Made by a program: the position numbers and the translations under genes. The notes beneath the pieces were generated by a model, which ran no database searches, was not told the DNA's origin, and was given only the letters and a program-made list of their open reading frames with translations. From assembly GCA_052266715.1 (NCBI GenBank), contig JBQPRB010000007.1: 64,000 bases of DNA. One strand, given 5' to 3'. Source of the DNA: Jeotgalibaca sp052266715. Lineage in GTDB: Bacteria; Bacillota; Bacilli; Lactobacillales; Aerococcaceae. Positions 44,005-52,659 of the stretch are shown piece by piece (the first letter of the stretch is position 1; the number at the start of each line of letters is the position of its first letter).

Positions 44005-44511
44005 ATGAAAATCAAAGAACGTACCTCCGACTTCTTAGTATTTTTAATTCCTGTCATGTTTATCGTCGCCATAACGTTAGCGCTTTCTGGTAGAGGGTTG
44101 TGGGGAATTTATCCGGCGATAGCCGTTACCGGCATACAGCTATTTATGGGATTGATTGAGGGAGATAAAATTCCAAAGAAAAGTTTTTGGATTTTAGTGA
44201 TTGGATTCTTGATTATCCATGGTGGTGGAATGACCGGTATGATTTATTACTATTATCAGTTTGGTAACACAGCTCCAGATTTTCTTATCATGGGCATGCA
44301 CCCATCTTGGTTTTATTTTGTCGTCGTTTATTGGTTGGGGTCGTTGCTCTATCAAGCTGGATTTTTGATTCTTATGAAAGATCAATGGCTCTCACAAGAG
44401 AAATGGGACAATTTTCTGGAAGAAATCAAGGCCGAGGATAATAATCCTCCCTTATTACCTGATACGCTTGATGTAGATGGTAATAAAGTAGAAGCAAGGG
44501 GAGAGGTGTAG
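44005..44511 (+). CDS. Small membrane partner of the SSS transporter
   Basis: This 168-residue protein has four membrane segments (FLVFLIPVMFIVAITLAL, IYPAIAVTGIQLFMGLI, FWILVIGFLIIHGG, WFYFVVVYWLGSLLYQAGFLIL) and a charged C-terminal tail. It ends three bases before the symporter gene. Paired small proteins are known beside some sodium:solute symporters (the YhdT-PanF and DUF3311 arrangement), and this one has the same position and topology but no clear similarity that I recognise. It is AAGAGGG-preceded at ATG 44005 and is likely required for transport or stability. Confidence 0.6.
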   Translation: MKIKERTSDFLVFLIPVMFIVAITLALSGRGLWGIYPAIAVTGIQLFMGLIEGDKIPKKSFWILVIGFLIIHGGGMTGMIYYYYQFGNTAPDFLIMGMHPSWFYFVVVYWLGSLLYQAGFLILMKDQWLSQEKWDNFLEEIKAEDNNPPLLPDTLDVDGNKVEARGEV

Positions 44512-44514
44512 ACA

Positions 44515-46026
44515 ATGCGTAATGTGATTATATTAGGCACGATTGGCTTATTGTTGGTTGTCTCTTATTTCATCGGTACTCATTTCAGTAAAGGATCCAA
44601 GGGTTCTGCCTCCTCCTTTATCGGTAGTTCAAAAAGTTTCGGTTCAATTGTCATTGCCTTGTCAACAGCAGCAGCTATTGCTTCAGGTTGGATGTTGGTA
44701 GGTCTTCCTGGGGTTGTATACACAAGCGGAAATGCCATGACAATGAATGCTCTTATGGCTGTTGGGTTTACATTGGGATATATTTTTATAGGGAAAAAAG
44801 TGCGAGGCTTGGCTGAAGTTAAAGATATTTCTTCAATCGGGGATTTAGTGGATGCACGCTATAATAATAGTCGTCTCGTTAAATTCTGTACAGCAACTGT
44901 GTTATTTATTGGGACATTCTCCTACTTAGCAGCACAAATCGGTGCTGGCGCGAGTTTGTTGACATATCTATTTGGATGGGATACCTTCATATCCGCTGTT
45001 CTGATTTTTACAGTTGTAATCGTTTATGTAACATTGGGCGGTGAATCAGCAGGGATCATGTCTCAAGCTTTTCAAGGTTTGATCATGTTCATCGCAGGAA
45101 TCATTCTTTTGGGTATATTCTTCTTTTCGGGTGGGTTCGGAGCCATGACTGAAGGAGTACTCAACAACGCAGTTGTGACAGGTTCTAATGGTGTCACGTC
45201 GACATTTGAAGCGATTCACCTGACTGCGTTTGGTAATGCTACAGAAGCACAATCAATGAACTTCTACATCTTGGGAATCATCGGTGCAGTTTGCCAACCT
45301 GCTACAATTTCTCGGATGTATGCAATTAAAAATCCTCGTGACTTGCCAAATTTGGGCATGCAAACAGGGATTATTCAAGGAGTTGTTTCATTCTTCGGAT
45401 TTTCAATCGGTTATTTGGCGGTACTGCTTGTGACAAATGGACTCATGGATCCAATTGCAGATCCATCGACAGTATCCTGGGCGGTTGGAGAATATCTTGG
45501 TTTCGGTATGCAACTACTCCTTTACACAGCGATTATGGCTGCGATTGTTTCTTCATCCAGTACATATATGACGCTGGGAGCTTCAGCTTTTGCCGTTGAT
45601 ATCTTGAGTGCAGTGGGTGTTAAGCAAGATGACAGAACGAAAATCCGCACCTATCAAATTATGATTGTTGTTGTTGGTGTAGTGGCAATTCTTCTTGCTT
45701 CATTCTCTGGCGAGACAGTTTCGTTACTTGGTGCACTTGGATGGGCAACCTTTATGACGATCTTCATTCCAGTTGTAGTAATCGGCATGTTCTGGAAAAA
45801 AGCCAATGCAAAAGGTATGGGAGCAGCAGCAGTTGTAGCATTACTTGGTAATATTACAGGATTACTACTCGTCAATTTCACCACGATTCAATGGCCTCAG
45901 GGCTTGCCTTGGTATATGTATCTGATTGTCTTGACTACAGCTACTGGAGTAGTAGTATCCTACTTAACATTTGATGCAGTCGAAGATTTACCAGAACCAA
46001 ATGCAGTCCGTGCTTTGAGTTTATAA
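44515..46026 (+). CDS. Sodium:solute symporter family transporter
   Basis: This 503-residue protein has about 13 membrane segments and SSS family motifs: STAAAIASGWMLVGLPGVVY, SIGDLVDARYNN, YVTLGGESAGIMSQAFQGL and MAAIVSSSSTYMTLGASAFAVD. The TAAAIAS and late SSSS positions correspond to the sodium site. SSS proteins take up organic acids, sugars, amino acids or vitamins with Na+. Given the CoA-transferase and BKACE genes an organic acid substrate is likely. It is translated with the small membrane protein upstream. Confidence 0.9.
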   Translation: MRNVIILGTIGLLLVVSYFIGTHFSKGSKGSASSFIGSSKSFGSIVIALSTAAAIASGWMLVGLPGVVYTSGNAMTMNALMAVGFTLGYIFIGKKVRGLAEVKDISSIGDLVDARYNNSRLVKFCTATVLFIGTFSYLAAQIGAGASLLTYLFGWDTFISAVLIFTVVIVYVTLGGESAGIMSQAFQGLIMFIAGIILLGIFFFSGGFGAMTEGVLNNAVVTGSNGVTSTFEAIHLTAFGNATEAQSMNFYILGIIGAVCQPATISRMYAIKNPRDLPNLGMQTGIIQGVVSFFGFSIGYLAVLLVTNGLMDPIADPSTVSWAVGEYLGFGMQLLLYTAIMAAIVSSSSTYMTLGASAFAVDILSAVGVKQDDRTKIRTYQIMIVVVGVVAILLASFSGETVSLLGALGWATFMTIFIPVVVIGMFWKKANAKGMGAAAVVALLGNITGLLLVNFTTIQWPQGLPWYMYLIVLTTATGVVVSYLTFDAVEDLPEPNAVRALSL

Positions 46027-46049
46027 AAAATATATAGGGGGAAATATAA

Positions 46050-46466
46050 ATGGCAGAGAAGAAAAAATATTCAATGTTGGTGTGGAGCAATCCTACGGAA
46101 GGTCAAGAAGAAGAATACTTGGATTGGTACGCAGGTCAGCATATTCATGACTTGTTACGCATTCCTGGATATGTTGGTTGTAAGTACTACAAACTATCAG
46201 ATATCCAATTGTCCAAGGATACTGAACACCAATATAAGTATTTGATTATATGGGATTTTGAGACAGATGATTTTGAAGCGGTCAAGGAGGATATTTCAGC
46301 TCGTATGAAGGATGGCCGTACGGTCTTCATCCCAGCTTTTGATACCGCTTACTGGGACGCGACGGTTGAACCGATTACAAAATATGTCACTTCTGAAGAG
46401 ATAAAAGGTTTGACGCCAGATGAAGTGCGTGAAGTATCGGAATTAAAAAATCCATATAAACAGTAA
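46050..46466 (+). CDS. EthD-like dimeric alpha/beta-barrel protein
   Basis: This 138-residue soluble protein resembles the ferredoxin-like dimeric alpha/beta-barrel group (EthD, muconolactone isomerase-like). YSMLVWSNPTEGQEEEYLDWYAGQHIHDLLRIPGY is a typical first strand-helix with the conserved paired His, followed by KYLIIWDFETDDFEAV. Members carry out cyclisation, isomerisation or decarboxylation, or bind ligands, in ketide and aromatic pathways. TAGGGGGAAATA precedes ATG 46050. Its place next to a BKACE gene supports a role on a ketone or enol intermediate. Confidence 0.65.
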   Translation: MAEKKKYSMLVWSNPTEGQEEEYLDWYAGQHIHDLLRIPGYVGCKYYKLSDIQLSKDTEHQYKYLIIWDFETDDFEAVKEDISARMKDGRTVFIPAFDTAYWDATVEPITKYVTSEEIKGLTPDEVREVSELKNPYKQ

Positions 46467-46477
46467 TCTGAGGGAGG

Positions 46478-46520
46478 AAAAGGCGGTTCGAAGGATGTTT
46501 TCCTGAATCGCCTTTTCATT
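46478..46520 (+). terminator. Internal terminator within the catabolic cluster
   Basis: AAAAGGCGGTTC pairs with GAATCGCCTTTT around GAAGGATGTTTTCCT, with T and A residues after. It lies just after the EthD-like gene and before the exchanger gene, so the last two genes may be expressed at a lower level or from a second promoter. Confidence 0.65.
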
Positions 46521-46569
46521 TTATATGGCTAAGTACTTCCGAATGATAACTAAAGGGTGGGATTCTAAT

Positions 46570-47688
46570 ATGAGTGAAGTTTTGTTAATCATTTTAATTG
46601 TTTTGTTGGGACGTGTGTTCGGAAGGATATCTTTTTTTGGAATCAAGTTTGGATCAGCAGGCGTGTTGCTTGTTGGCCTCGTTTTCGGCCATTATGGATT
46701 TGAAATCAGCAAAATAATTACCGACATAGGTTTGCTGATGTTTGTTACGGGAGTAGGCTTGTCAGCCGGTCCGATTTTTATCCAAAATTTCAAAAATAAG
46801 GCCACGTCCTATATTGTTATCGCAATATCGACTATTGCATTTGCATCATTAATGACGGTGGGTATCTACAATATGTTTGATCTTCCGTTACCACTAACCA
46901 TTGGTGTTATGACTGGGGCTTTGACAAGTACACCTGGGTTGGGTGCGGCTGTTGAAGCAACACAATCCGATTTAGCTTCAATCGGTTATGGAATCGCATA
47001 TGTTTTTGGTGTAGTAGGTGTCATTTTATTTGTTCAGTTATCCATCAAATTTCTAAAAATTAATGCAAAAGATGAGGCCAGGATTTTTGTGGCCAATTTG
47101 AATAGTGGCTTGTCTGAGAAAAAGAAAATTCATCCATTTAAATTTGATAAAAACGGTTTTTTCGCTTTCTTTTTGGCCTTGCTCTTTGGAGTTCTGGTTG
47201 GTAAATTGGAGTTACCGCTTCCAGGAGGGGCAGCATTAAGTTTAGGAAATGCGGGAGGAGCTCTCGTTTCAGGTCTTTTCTTCGGGTATTTGGGAGGCAT
47301 AGGCCCTATTTCATTGAAAATAACGCCTGAAGATTCAAGCCTTTTGAGCGATTTTGGGTTATTATTGTTTTATGCTGGAACGGGTGTAAGTGCGGGGGCA
47401 GGTGCATTGGAAATCCTCCAACAATATGGCCTGGTTCTCTTTTTGAGTGGAGTTGCTATTACAGTATTTTCTGCTCTAGCGGCATTCCTGGTCGGTCATT
47501 TTATTTTCCGCATGAATATCATCGATACACTGGGCTCAGTAACCGGAGCGATGACTGCCACGCCAGGATTAGGAACTTTAATAGACGCGACAGAGACACC
47601 ACAAGTTGCTGCTATTTATGCTTCAACGTATCCGATTGCATTATTGTGCGTGGTTCTGAGTGCGCAAATACTGAGCCTGCTCGGTTAA
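46570..47688 (+). CDS. AspT/YidE-family exchanger-like membrane protein
   Basis: This 372-residue protein has ten or so membrane segments built as two repeats. Each repeat carries a glycine-rich pair: GVGLSAGPIFI with GALTSTPGLGAAVEAT in the first and GTGVSAGAGALEIL with GAMTATPGLGTLIDAT in the second. This is the aspartate:alanine exchanger (AAE) fold, here without the TrkA-C cytoplasmic domains of longer relatives. It may export an acid product in exchange for substrate. ATG 46570 is chosen after AAAGGGTGGG; an upstream ATG at 46525 has no ribosome site. Confidence 0.78.
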   Translation: MSEVLLIILIVLLGRVFGRISFFGIKFGSAGVLLVGLVFGHYGFEISKIITDIGLLMFVTGVGLSAGPIFIQNFKNKATSYIVIAISTIAFASLMTVGIYNMFDLPLPLTIGVMTGALTSTPGLGAAVEATQSDLASIGYGIAYVFGVVGVILFVQLSIKFLKINAKDEARIFVANLNSGLSEKKKIHPFKFDKNGFFAFFLALLFGVLVGKLELPLPGGAALSLGNAGGALVSGLFFGYLGGIGPISLKITPEDSSLLSDFGLLLFYAGTGVSAGAGALEILQQYGLVLFLSGVAITVFSALAAFLVGHFIFRMNIIDTLGSVTGAMTATPGLGTLIDATETPQVAAIYASTYPIALLCVVLSAQILSLLG

Positions 47689-47710
47689 GGAAGGTAAGGG
47701 GGGAATAGCG

Positions 47711-48571
47711 ATGACTGGACAAAAAAAGACCATAATTACAGTTGCTTTATCGGGTTCCCAGGGATCCAAAGAAAAGAACCCACATACACCTGTTACTGTC
47801 GATGAGATGATTGAAGATGCCTATCATTGTTATCTTGCTGGTGCTTCAATCGTTCATATTCATGTTAAAGCGGATGACTGCATCACGTATGAAATCAACA
47901 ATGAAAAGTTCCAACAAGTAAAAGAAGGAATTGAAAGACGTTGTGACATGATTGTCAATCTCACGACTTCAGGTGAAGTAAAAACTTTTCAGGGTTTGGA
48001 AATAATGGGTGAATTGGATGGCTATCAAAACAAGCGGCTGGGAATACTGGATCTTGAACCTGAAATGGCAACTTTTGACATGGCGACCATGAATTTCGGT
48101 GAAAAAGTATTCCTTAACCCCTTAACCTTTCTAAGGACATCAGGAAGAAAAATGAAAGATTTGAAAATCCTTCCTGAAGTTGAAATATTTAATATAGGGG
48201 ATATCCAGATGGCCCAACAACTCATAAAAGAGGGGGCATTGCCAGAAAATCCCTATTACCAGCTTTGTCTGGGAGTTTCAGGTGGCACGCCAGCTACTAT
48301 AAGAAACTTGGTCTTTCTGCAAGAGGCTTTACCTGCAGGGTCAACATGGAGTGCTCTGGGAATTGGAATTGACCATCTGCCCATTCTTTTTACTACAGTA
48401 GCAATGGGAGGACATGTGCGAGTAGGTTTAGAAGATAATCTCTATTATACCCGAGGACAGAAAGCAACGAATGTTGCACTGGTAAAAAGAGCTGCGAGGA
48501 TTATCAACGAATTTGGTAATGTTGTGGCTAGTCCAATGGAAGCAAGGAAAATATTGGGAATCAGGATTTAA
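47711..48571 (+). CDS. BKACE (DUF849) beta-keto acid cleavage enzyme
   Basis: BKACE enzymes condense a beta-keto acid with acetyl-CoA to give acetoacetate and a shortened acyl-CoA. This 286-residue TIM barrel has the zinc ligands in AGASIVHIHVKADD and the family motif GGHVRVGLEDNLYYTRGQ with the late glutamate ligand. Known members include 3-keto-5-aminohexanoate cleavage enzyme and triacetate acetoacetate-lyase of phloroglucinol breakdown. AAGGTAAGGGGGGAA precedes ATG 47711. It is the last gene of the cluster and the clearest clue that a beta-keto acid is an intermediate. Confidence 0.88.
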   Translation: MTGQKKTIITVALSGSQGSKEKNPHTPVTVDEMIEDAYHCYLAGASIVHIHVKADDCITYEINNEKFQQVKEGIERRCDMIVNLTTSGEVKTFQGLEIMGELDGYQNKRLGILDLEPEMATFDMATMNFGEKVFLNPLTFLRTSGRKMKDLKILPEVEIFNIGDIQMAQQLIKEGALPENPYYQLCLGVSGGTPATIRNLVFLQEALPAGSTWSALGIGIDHLPILFTTVAMGGHVRVGLEDNLYYTRGQKATNVALVKRAARIINEFGNVVASPMEARKILGIRI

Positions 48572-48584
48572 GTAGAATAACGCA

Positions 48585-48600
48585 CAGGCATATATGCCTG
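48585..48600. promoter_or_regulatory. Perfect 16-bp palindrome
   Basis: CAGGCATATATGCCTG lies 14 bases after the BKACE stop and just before a terminator hairpin. It may add to termination or be a protein-binding site; nothing shows which. Confidence 0.6.
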
Positions 48601-48603
48601 TAA

Positions 48604-48635
48604 GCGCCCTGACTTGTACGAGTGGGCGTTTTTTG
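48604..48635 (+). terminator. Terminator of the catabolic cluster
   Basis: GCGCCC-N2-ACT pairs with AGT-GGGCG, followed by six T. The 48636-48823 stretch after it holds AT-rich DNA and a TATAAT-like sequence at 48786 that may be the promoter of the next gene. Confidence 0.75.
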
Positions 48636-48823
48636 CTGGGTAGCTTTGCTTAATTCAGTCTCTTTTTATATTTTTATAAGATGTCTGAACAAAGAAATTC
48701 GAATCAAAGAATTTAGACTACTCAACTCGAGAAAATGAATTGAGTAAGCTTTTCAAAAGGCTTTCTGTTTCTTATGTTTCTCAGCTATAATGAATGGGAA
48801 GGTTTAGTGAGGAGGATTGTCAA

Positions 48824-49549
48824 TTGGATTTATCTAAAATCATTCAAGGCAAAAAACTATCGGAAACAGAAGAAGCAATTCTTAGATACATCATCGCAAA
48901 CATAGACACCGTCTTGGATCAAGGCGTTCGTACAGTTGCTAAGGAAAACTATACTTCTCCCGCTACAGTCATGCGTTTGTCCAAAAAAATGGGATATAAC
49001 GGTTTTATTGACCTCTACTATCATCTAGAACCCATGGTAAGGGGCAGTAAAGCCCCCATGAAACAAAGCTATGAAAGCTATATTGGCGATTTGGAAAAAT
49101 ACCAAACTGAAATCGAGCAATTTCTCACTTTATTGAATACTATTAAAGATAAAAACATCTTTATTTACGCAACAGGTTTCTCAGGGATTATCGGTGAATA
49201 TATTTATAAGAAACTTTTGGTGAACGGGAAACGGACCTTATTTGCCAGTGGTACCGACTCAGTAGGGGTCCTGGAAAACAACGTGGAAATTGCGGGATTG
49301 TTCTTGACGATTACGAAATCAGGTGAGACGAGGCAGGTCGTTGAAAAAATGAAGTATTTTAAAGAGCAAGGAATACCTGTGGTTACTTTCACGAATGAAA
49401 CCGACAATTCAGCCGCACGCTTAGCTGATGTGGTCTTTCCGATTATGGATGGGGACACATTGGACGATCGCAATATTAAAGGAAATTATTTTTTTGACCA
49501 GGTGCTCTTTCTTTTCGAAACCATTATGAAAGAGTATCAACAAAACTGA
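48824..49549 (+). CDS. MurR/RpiR family regulator
   Basis: This 241-residue regulator has an N-terminal helix-turn-helix (residues about 5-75: ETEEAILRYIIANID, SPATVMRLSKKMGYNGFIDLYYHL) and a C-terminal SIS domain that binds sugar phosphates (IFIYATGFSGIIGEYIYKKLLVNG, LTITKSGETRQVVEKM). It probably senses a phosphorylated sugar made by the PTS of the next operon. TTG 48824 follows GGAGG at 48811. It is transcribed in the same direction as its likely target genes, with a terminator between. Confidence 0.88.
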   Translation: MDLSKIIQGKKLSETEEAILRYIIANIDTVLDQGVRTVAKENYTSPATVMRLSKKMGYNGFIDLYYHLEPMVRGSKAPMKQSYESYIGDLEKYQTEIEQFLTLLNTIKDKNIFIYATGFSGIIGEYIYKKLLVNGKRTLFASGTDSVGVLENNVEIAGLFLTITKSGETRQVVEKMKYFKEQGIPVVTFTNETDNSAARLADVVFPIMDGDTLDDRNIKGNYFFDQVLFLFETIMKEYQQN

Positions 49550-49553
49550 AACA

Positions 49554-49563
49554 CGTTTCGAAA
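49554..49563. promoter_or_regulatory. Putative RpiR operator
   Basis: The palindrome GTTTCGAAAC, with flanking TGAAAC and GAAAC repeats (49546-49570), lies between the RpiR gene and the PTS gene. Palindromic sites of this kind are common targets for RpiR-type regulators. Assignment is by position only. Confidence 0.4.
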
Positions 49564-49568
49564 CTGCG

Positions 49569-49617
49569 AAACAGGTATGGAATAGGATTGAAATCCTTTT
49601 CATACCTGTTCTTTTTT
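49569..49617 (+). terminator. Terminator between rpiR-type gene and PTS gene
   Basis: AACAGGTATGGAATAGGATT pairs with AATCCTTTTCATACCTGTT to give a stem of about 19 bp with a two-base loop, followed by seven T. The PTS gene begins 37 bases later. Confidence 0.9.
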
Positions 49618-49654
49618 TATACACTAGGTTTATATTGAAAAAGGAGAGAAAAAG

Positions 49655-51256
49655 ATGAAAGAAAAAGTGATGAACGGCTTACAACGTTTTTCCAAGGCCA
49701 TGTTTGTTCCAGTCCTCATTCTACCCATTGCAGGTATTTTGATTGCGGTTGGTAACCTATTCACCAACGCAAAATTAATTGAACAATTTCCATTTATGGA
49801 TAATCCCATCACCACAGGTTTTGGAACCATCTTATCCGGTTCATTGGTGTCCATTTTAACGAATTTAGGATTAATTTTCAGTGTGGGTATAGCCTTGGGA
49901 TTAGCCAATAAGAAAAAAGCAGAAGCAGCTTTTACGGCTTTACTCGGCTATTTGGTCTTTATTAATGCGATGAATCGTTTCTTGATATTGAATGGCACTT
50001 TAATTGATGCGGATTCCTTGCAAGGAACAGGTCAAACAATGGTTTTGGGTGTCCAAATATTGGATATGGGCGTTTTTCTGGGAATTATCCTTGGAATTGT
50101 AACCGCTTATGTTCACAACCGATTTGCAGATCGGGAATTTAACGGAGCCCTCCAAATTTACGGTGGCTCACGCTTTGTTTTTATCATTTTGATTCCCGTT
50201 CTTGTCCTATTGGCCATCTTGTTCGCGTTTATCTGGCCATTCTTCCAAACTGGTATTAATCAAATGGGCCAATGGATTAACCAAAGTGGTAATTTCGGTT
50301 TATTCCTTTATGGCATGTTGGAACGTTTATTGATTCCGACCGGTCTTCATCATTTGGTTTATACGCCGTTCCTTTACACATCCCTTGGTGGCGTGGAAGA
50401 AGTCGGTGGTCAAGTATTGGAAGGTGCCCGTAATATTTACTTCGCGGAAATCGCGGATCCAAATATCAGTGTTCTTTCACCAAGTGTCATCTGGGATGCA
50501 CGTGGTATTTCGAAAATGTTTGGTTTGATTGGTGCCTGTCTAGCGATGTATCACACAGCCAAACCAGAAAACAAAGCGCGTGCAAAAGCAATTTTGATTC
50601 CAGCCGCTTTCACTTCTTTTGTAGCAGGTGTGACTGAACCAATCGAATTCTCATTCATGTTTGTTTCACCCATTTTGTTTGTCATCCATTCTGTTTTAAG
50701 TGGACTCAGCATGGTGGTGTTGAACCTCTTTAATGTTCGTGCCATTGGTCCAAATGGGTTTATTGACTTCTTGCTTTATAACGTGCCTTTGGGAATCGAA
50801 AAAACGAGCTGGCCGATGTACATCTTGGTGGGGGTTGTATTCTTTGCCCTCTACTACGGAATTTTCCGTGCCTTGATTAAATTGTGGAACTTGAAAACAA
50901 TTGGTCGCGAAGATACGGGTGAAGTAAAACTGTATTCCAAAGCAGATTATCAAGAAAAAGTTAAAGGTGTTTCACCTGACTCCGTTGCGACCGCAAATGA
51001 AATCGAAGGCAATGCCGATGTCATTGTGGCAGCACTTGGCGGTAAAGAAAATATCAAGACTGTAGAAAACTGTTATACCCGCTTAAGACTTACTTTGGCA
51101 GACCCAAGTAAAGTCGATGAAGCGATTTTGAAAAACGAAACAGGAGCCAGCGGCGTTATCACGAAAGGTGAAAATGTCCAAGTTGTTTATGGGTTGAATG
51201 TGACCCAAGTCCGTCGTTCCGTTGATCAATTTTTAGGTAATGTTACAAGCGAGTAG
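49655..51256 (+). CDS. PTS transporter subunit IICB, alpha-glucoside type
   Basis: This 533-residue permease has an N-terminal EIIC domain of ten or so membrane segments (FSKAMFVPVLILPIAGILIAVGN at the start; FVAGVTEPIEFSFMFVSP is the conserved sugar site) and a C-terminal EIIB domain from about residue 445, whose phospho-cysteine lies in VENCYTRLRLTL. No EIIA is encoded beside it, so it must borrow one from another PTS. The GH4 enzyme that follows marks it as a GlvC/MalP-like alpha-glucoside transporter. AAAGGAGAGAAAAAG precedes ATG 49655. Confidence 0.88.
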   Translation: MKEKVMNGLQRFSKAMFVPVLILPIAGILIAVGNLFTNAKLIEQFPFMDNPITTGFGTILSGSLVSILTNLGLIFSVGIALGLANKKKAEAAFTALLGYLVFINAMNRFLILNGTLIDADSLQGTGQTMVLGVQILDMGVFLGIILGIVTAYVHNRFADREFNGALQIYGGSRFVFIILIPVLVLLAILFAFIWPFFQTGINQMGQWINQSGNFGLFLYGMLERLLIPTGLHHLVYTPFLYTSLGGVEEVGGQVLEGARNIYFAEIADPNISVLSPSVIWDARGISKMFGLIGACLAMYHTAKPENKARAKAILIPAAFTSFVAGVTEPIEFSFMFVSPILFVIHSVLSGLSMVVLNLFNVRAIGPNGFIDFLLYNVPLGIEKTSWPMYILVGVVFFALYYGIFRALIKLWNLKTIGREDTGEVKLYSKADYQEKVKGVSPDSVATANEIEGNADVIVAALGGKENIKTVENCYTRLRLTLADPSKVDEAILKNETGASGVITKGENVQVVYGLNVTQVRRSVDQFLGNVTSE

Positions 51257-51276
51257 ATGAAGGAGAGAATATACTA

Positions 51277-52602
51277 ATGAAGAAATTTTCAGTTGTGATT
51301 GCTGGTGGTGGGAGTACCTTTACCCCAGGGATTGTTATGATGTTATTGGATAATGCCGATAGATTCCCGTTGCGATCTTTGCGCCTCTACGACAATGATG
51401 CAGAGAGACAAGGCGTATTGGGCGAGGCTTTAGCAATTTTAATGAAAGAACAAGCGCCTGAAGTTGAATTCATTTATACAACCGACCCGGAAGAAGCGTT
51501 TACGGACACGGATTTCTGTATGGCTCATATCCGCGTTGGAAAATATGCAATGCGGGAACAGGATGAGAAAATTCCCTTGAAATATGGTGTCATCGGGCAA
51601 GAAACATGTGGACCGGGTGGACTGGCTTATGGCATGCGCAGTATTACCGGCATGATGGAGATCATCGATTATATGGAACAATATTCGCCAGAATGCTGGA
51701 TGTTGAACTATTCCAATCCTGCCGCAATTGTTGCGGAAGCATGCCGTGTGCTTCGTCCAAATTCCAAAGTACTGAATATTTGCGATATGCCAGTTGGGAC
51801 ATTACGTCGCATGTCACAAATCATCGGCAAACAACCAAGCGATTTGGACGTTCGTTATTTTGGGCTGAACCATTTTGGCTGGTGGACAAGCGTTAAAGAT
51901 AAAGAAGGTCACGAATATGTCGACCAAATTCGGGAGTACGTATCAGAACATGGGTATTTGACCCAAGTGGAAGTCGATACGCAACACATGGATGAAAGTT
52001 GGCAAGCGACTCACAAGAAAGCAAAAGATATCTTGGCAGTGGATGATCGTTATTTGCCGAATACTTACTTGAAATACTATTTATTCCCTGATGAAGAAGT
52101 TGCACATTCAGATTGCACATACACCCGTGCAAACGAAGTCATGAATGGTCGGGAAAAAACCGTCTTTGATGCAGCACGTCGTATTGTAGAAACTGGAACC
52201 GCTGTTGATAGTGGTTTCCATATTGATAGTCATGCCAGTTTTATAGTTGATTTAGCTCGGGCAATCGCTTACAATACTCATGAGCGGATGGTGATGATTG
52301 TTGAAAATAATGGTGCAATCGCAAACTTCCCGGACGATGCCATGGTAGAAGTACCATGTTTAGTCGGAAGTGACGGACCTGAAGCTTTAGCGCAAGGAAA
52401 GATACCATCGTTCCATCAAACATTGATGTACCAACAGGTAATGGTGGAAAAAATGGCAGTTGAGGCTTATGTGGAAGGTAGTTACCAAAAACTATGGCAA
52501 GCATTGACACTGTCGAAAACGATTCCAAGTGCAAAAGTTGCAAAAGAATTGTTGGACGATTTAATTGAAGCAAACAAAGAATTTTGGCCAGAACTAAAAT
52601 AA
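51277..52602 (+). CDS. 6-phospho-alpha-glucosidase (GH4)
   Basis: GH4 enzymes hydrolyse 6-phospho-disaccharides by an NAD- and metal-dependent redox mechanism. The NAD-binding start is SVVIAGGGSTFTPGIVMML. The sequence CDMP (Cys169-Asp-Met-Pro) is the signature of the alpha-specific members such as GlvA and MalH; beta-specific members have CNVP. The second metal ligand is His199 in FGLNHFGWW. Length 441 is typical. It lies 20 bases after the PTS gene, which supplies its phosphorylated substrate. Confidence 0.92.
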   Translation: MKKFSVVIAGGGSTFTPGIVMMLLDNADRFPLRSLRLYDNDAERQGVLGEALAILMKEQAPEVEFIYTTDPEEAFTDTDFCMAHIRVGKYAMREQDEKIPLKYGVIGQETCGPGGLAYGMRSITGMMEIIDYMEQYSPECWMLNYSNPAAIVAEACRVLRPNSKVLNICDMPVGTLRRMSQIIGKQPSDLDVRYFGLNHFGWWTSVKDKEGHEYVDQIREYVSEHGYLTQVEVDTQHMDESWQATHKKAKDILAVDDRYLPNTYLKYYLFPDEEVAHSDCTYTRANEVMNGREKTVFDAARRIVETGTAVDSGFHIDSHASFIVDLARAIAYNTHERMVMIVENNGAIANFPDDAMVEVPCLVGSDGPEALAQGKIPSFHQTLMYQQVMVEKMAVEAYVEGSYQKLWQALTLSKTIPSAKVAKELLDDLIEANKEFWPELK

Positions 52603-52659
52603 TTCAAAATGGGGCGAGCGGAGAGGTCTGCTCGCTCTATTTTAATGACGGAGGTAATT

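Noticed and set aside
49546..49570. A cre box upstream of the alpha-glucoside PTS
   Set aside because: The TGAAAC...GTTTC repeats lack the central CG at the required position; a palindromic RpiR site fits better.
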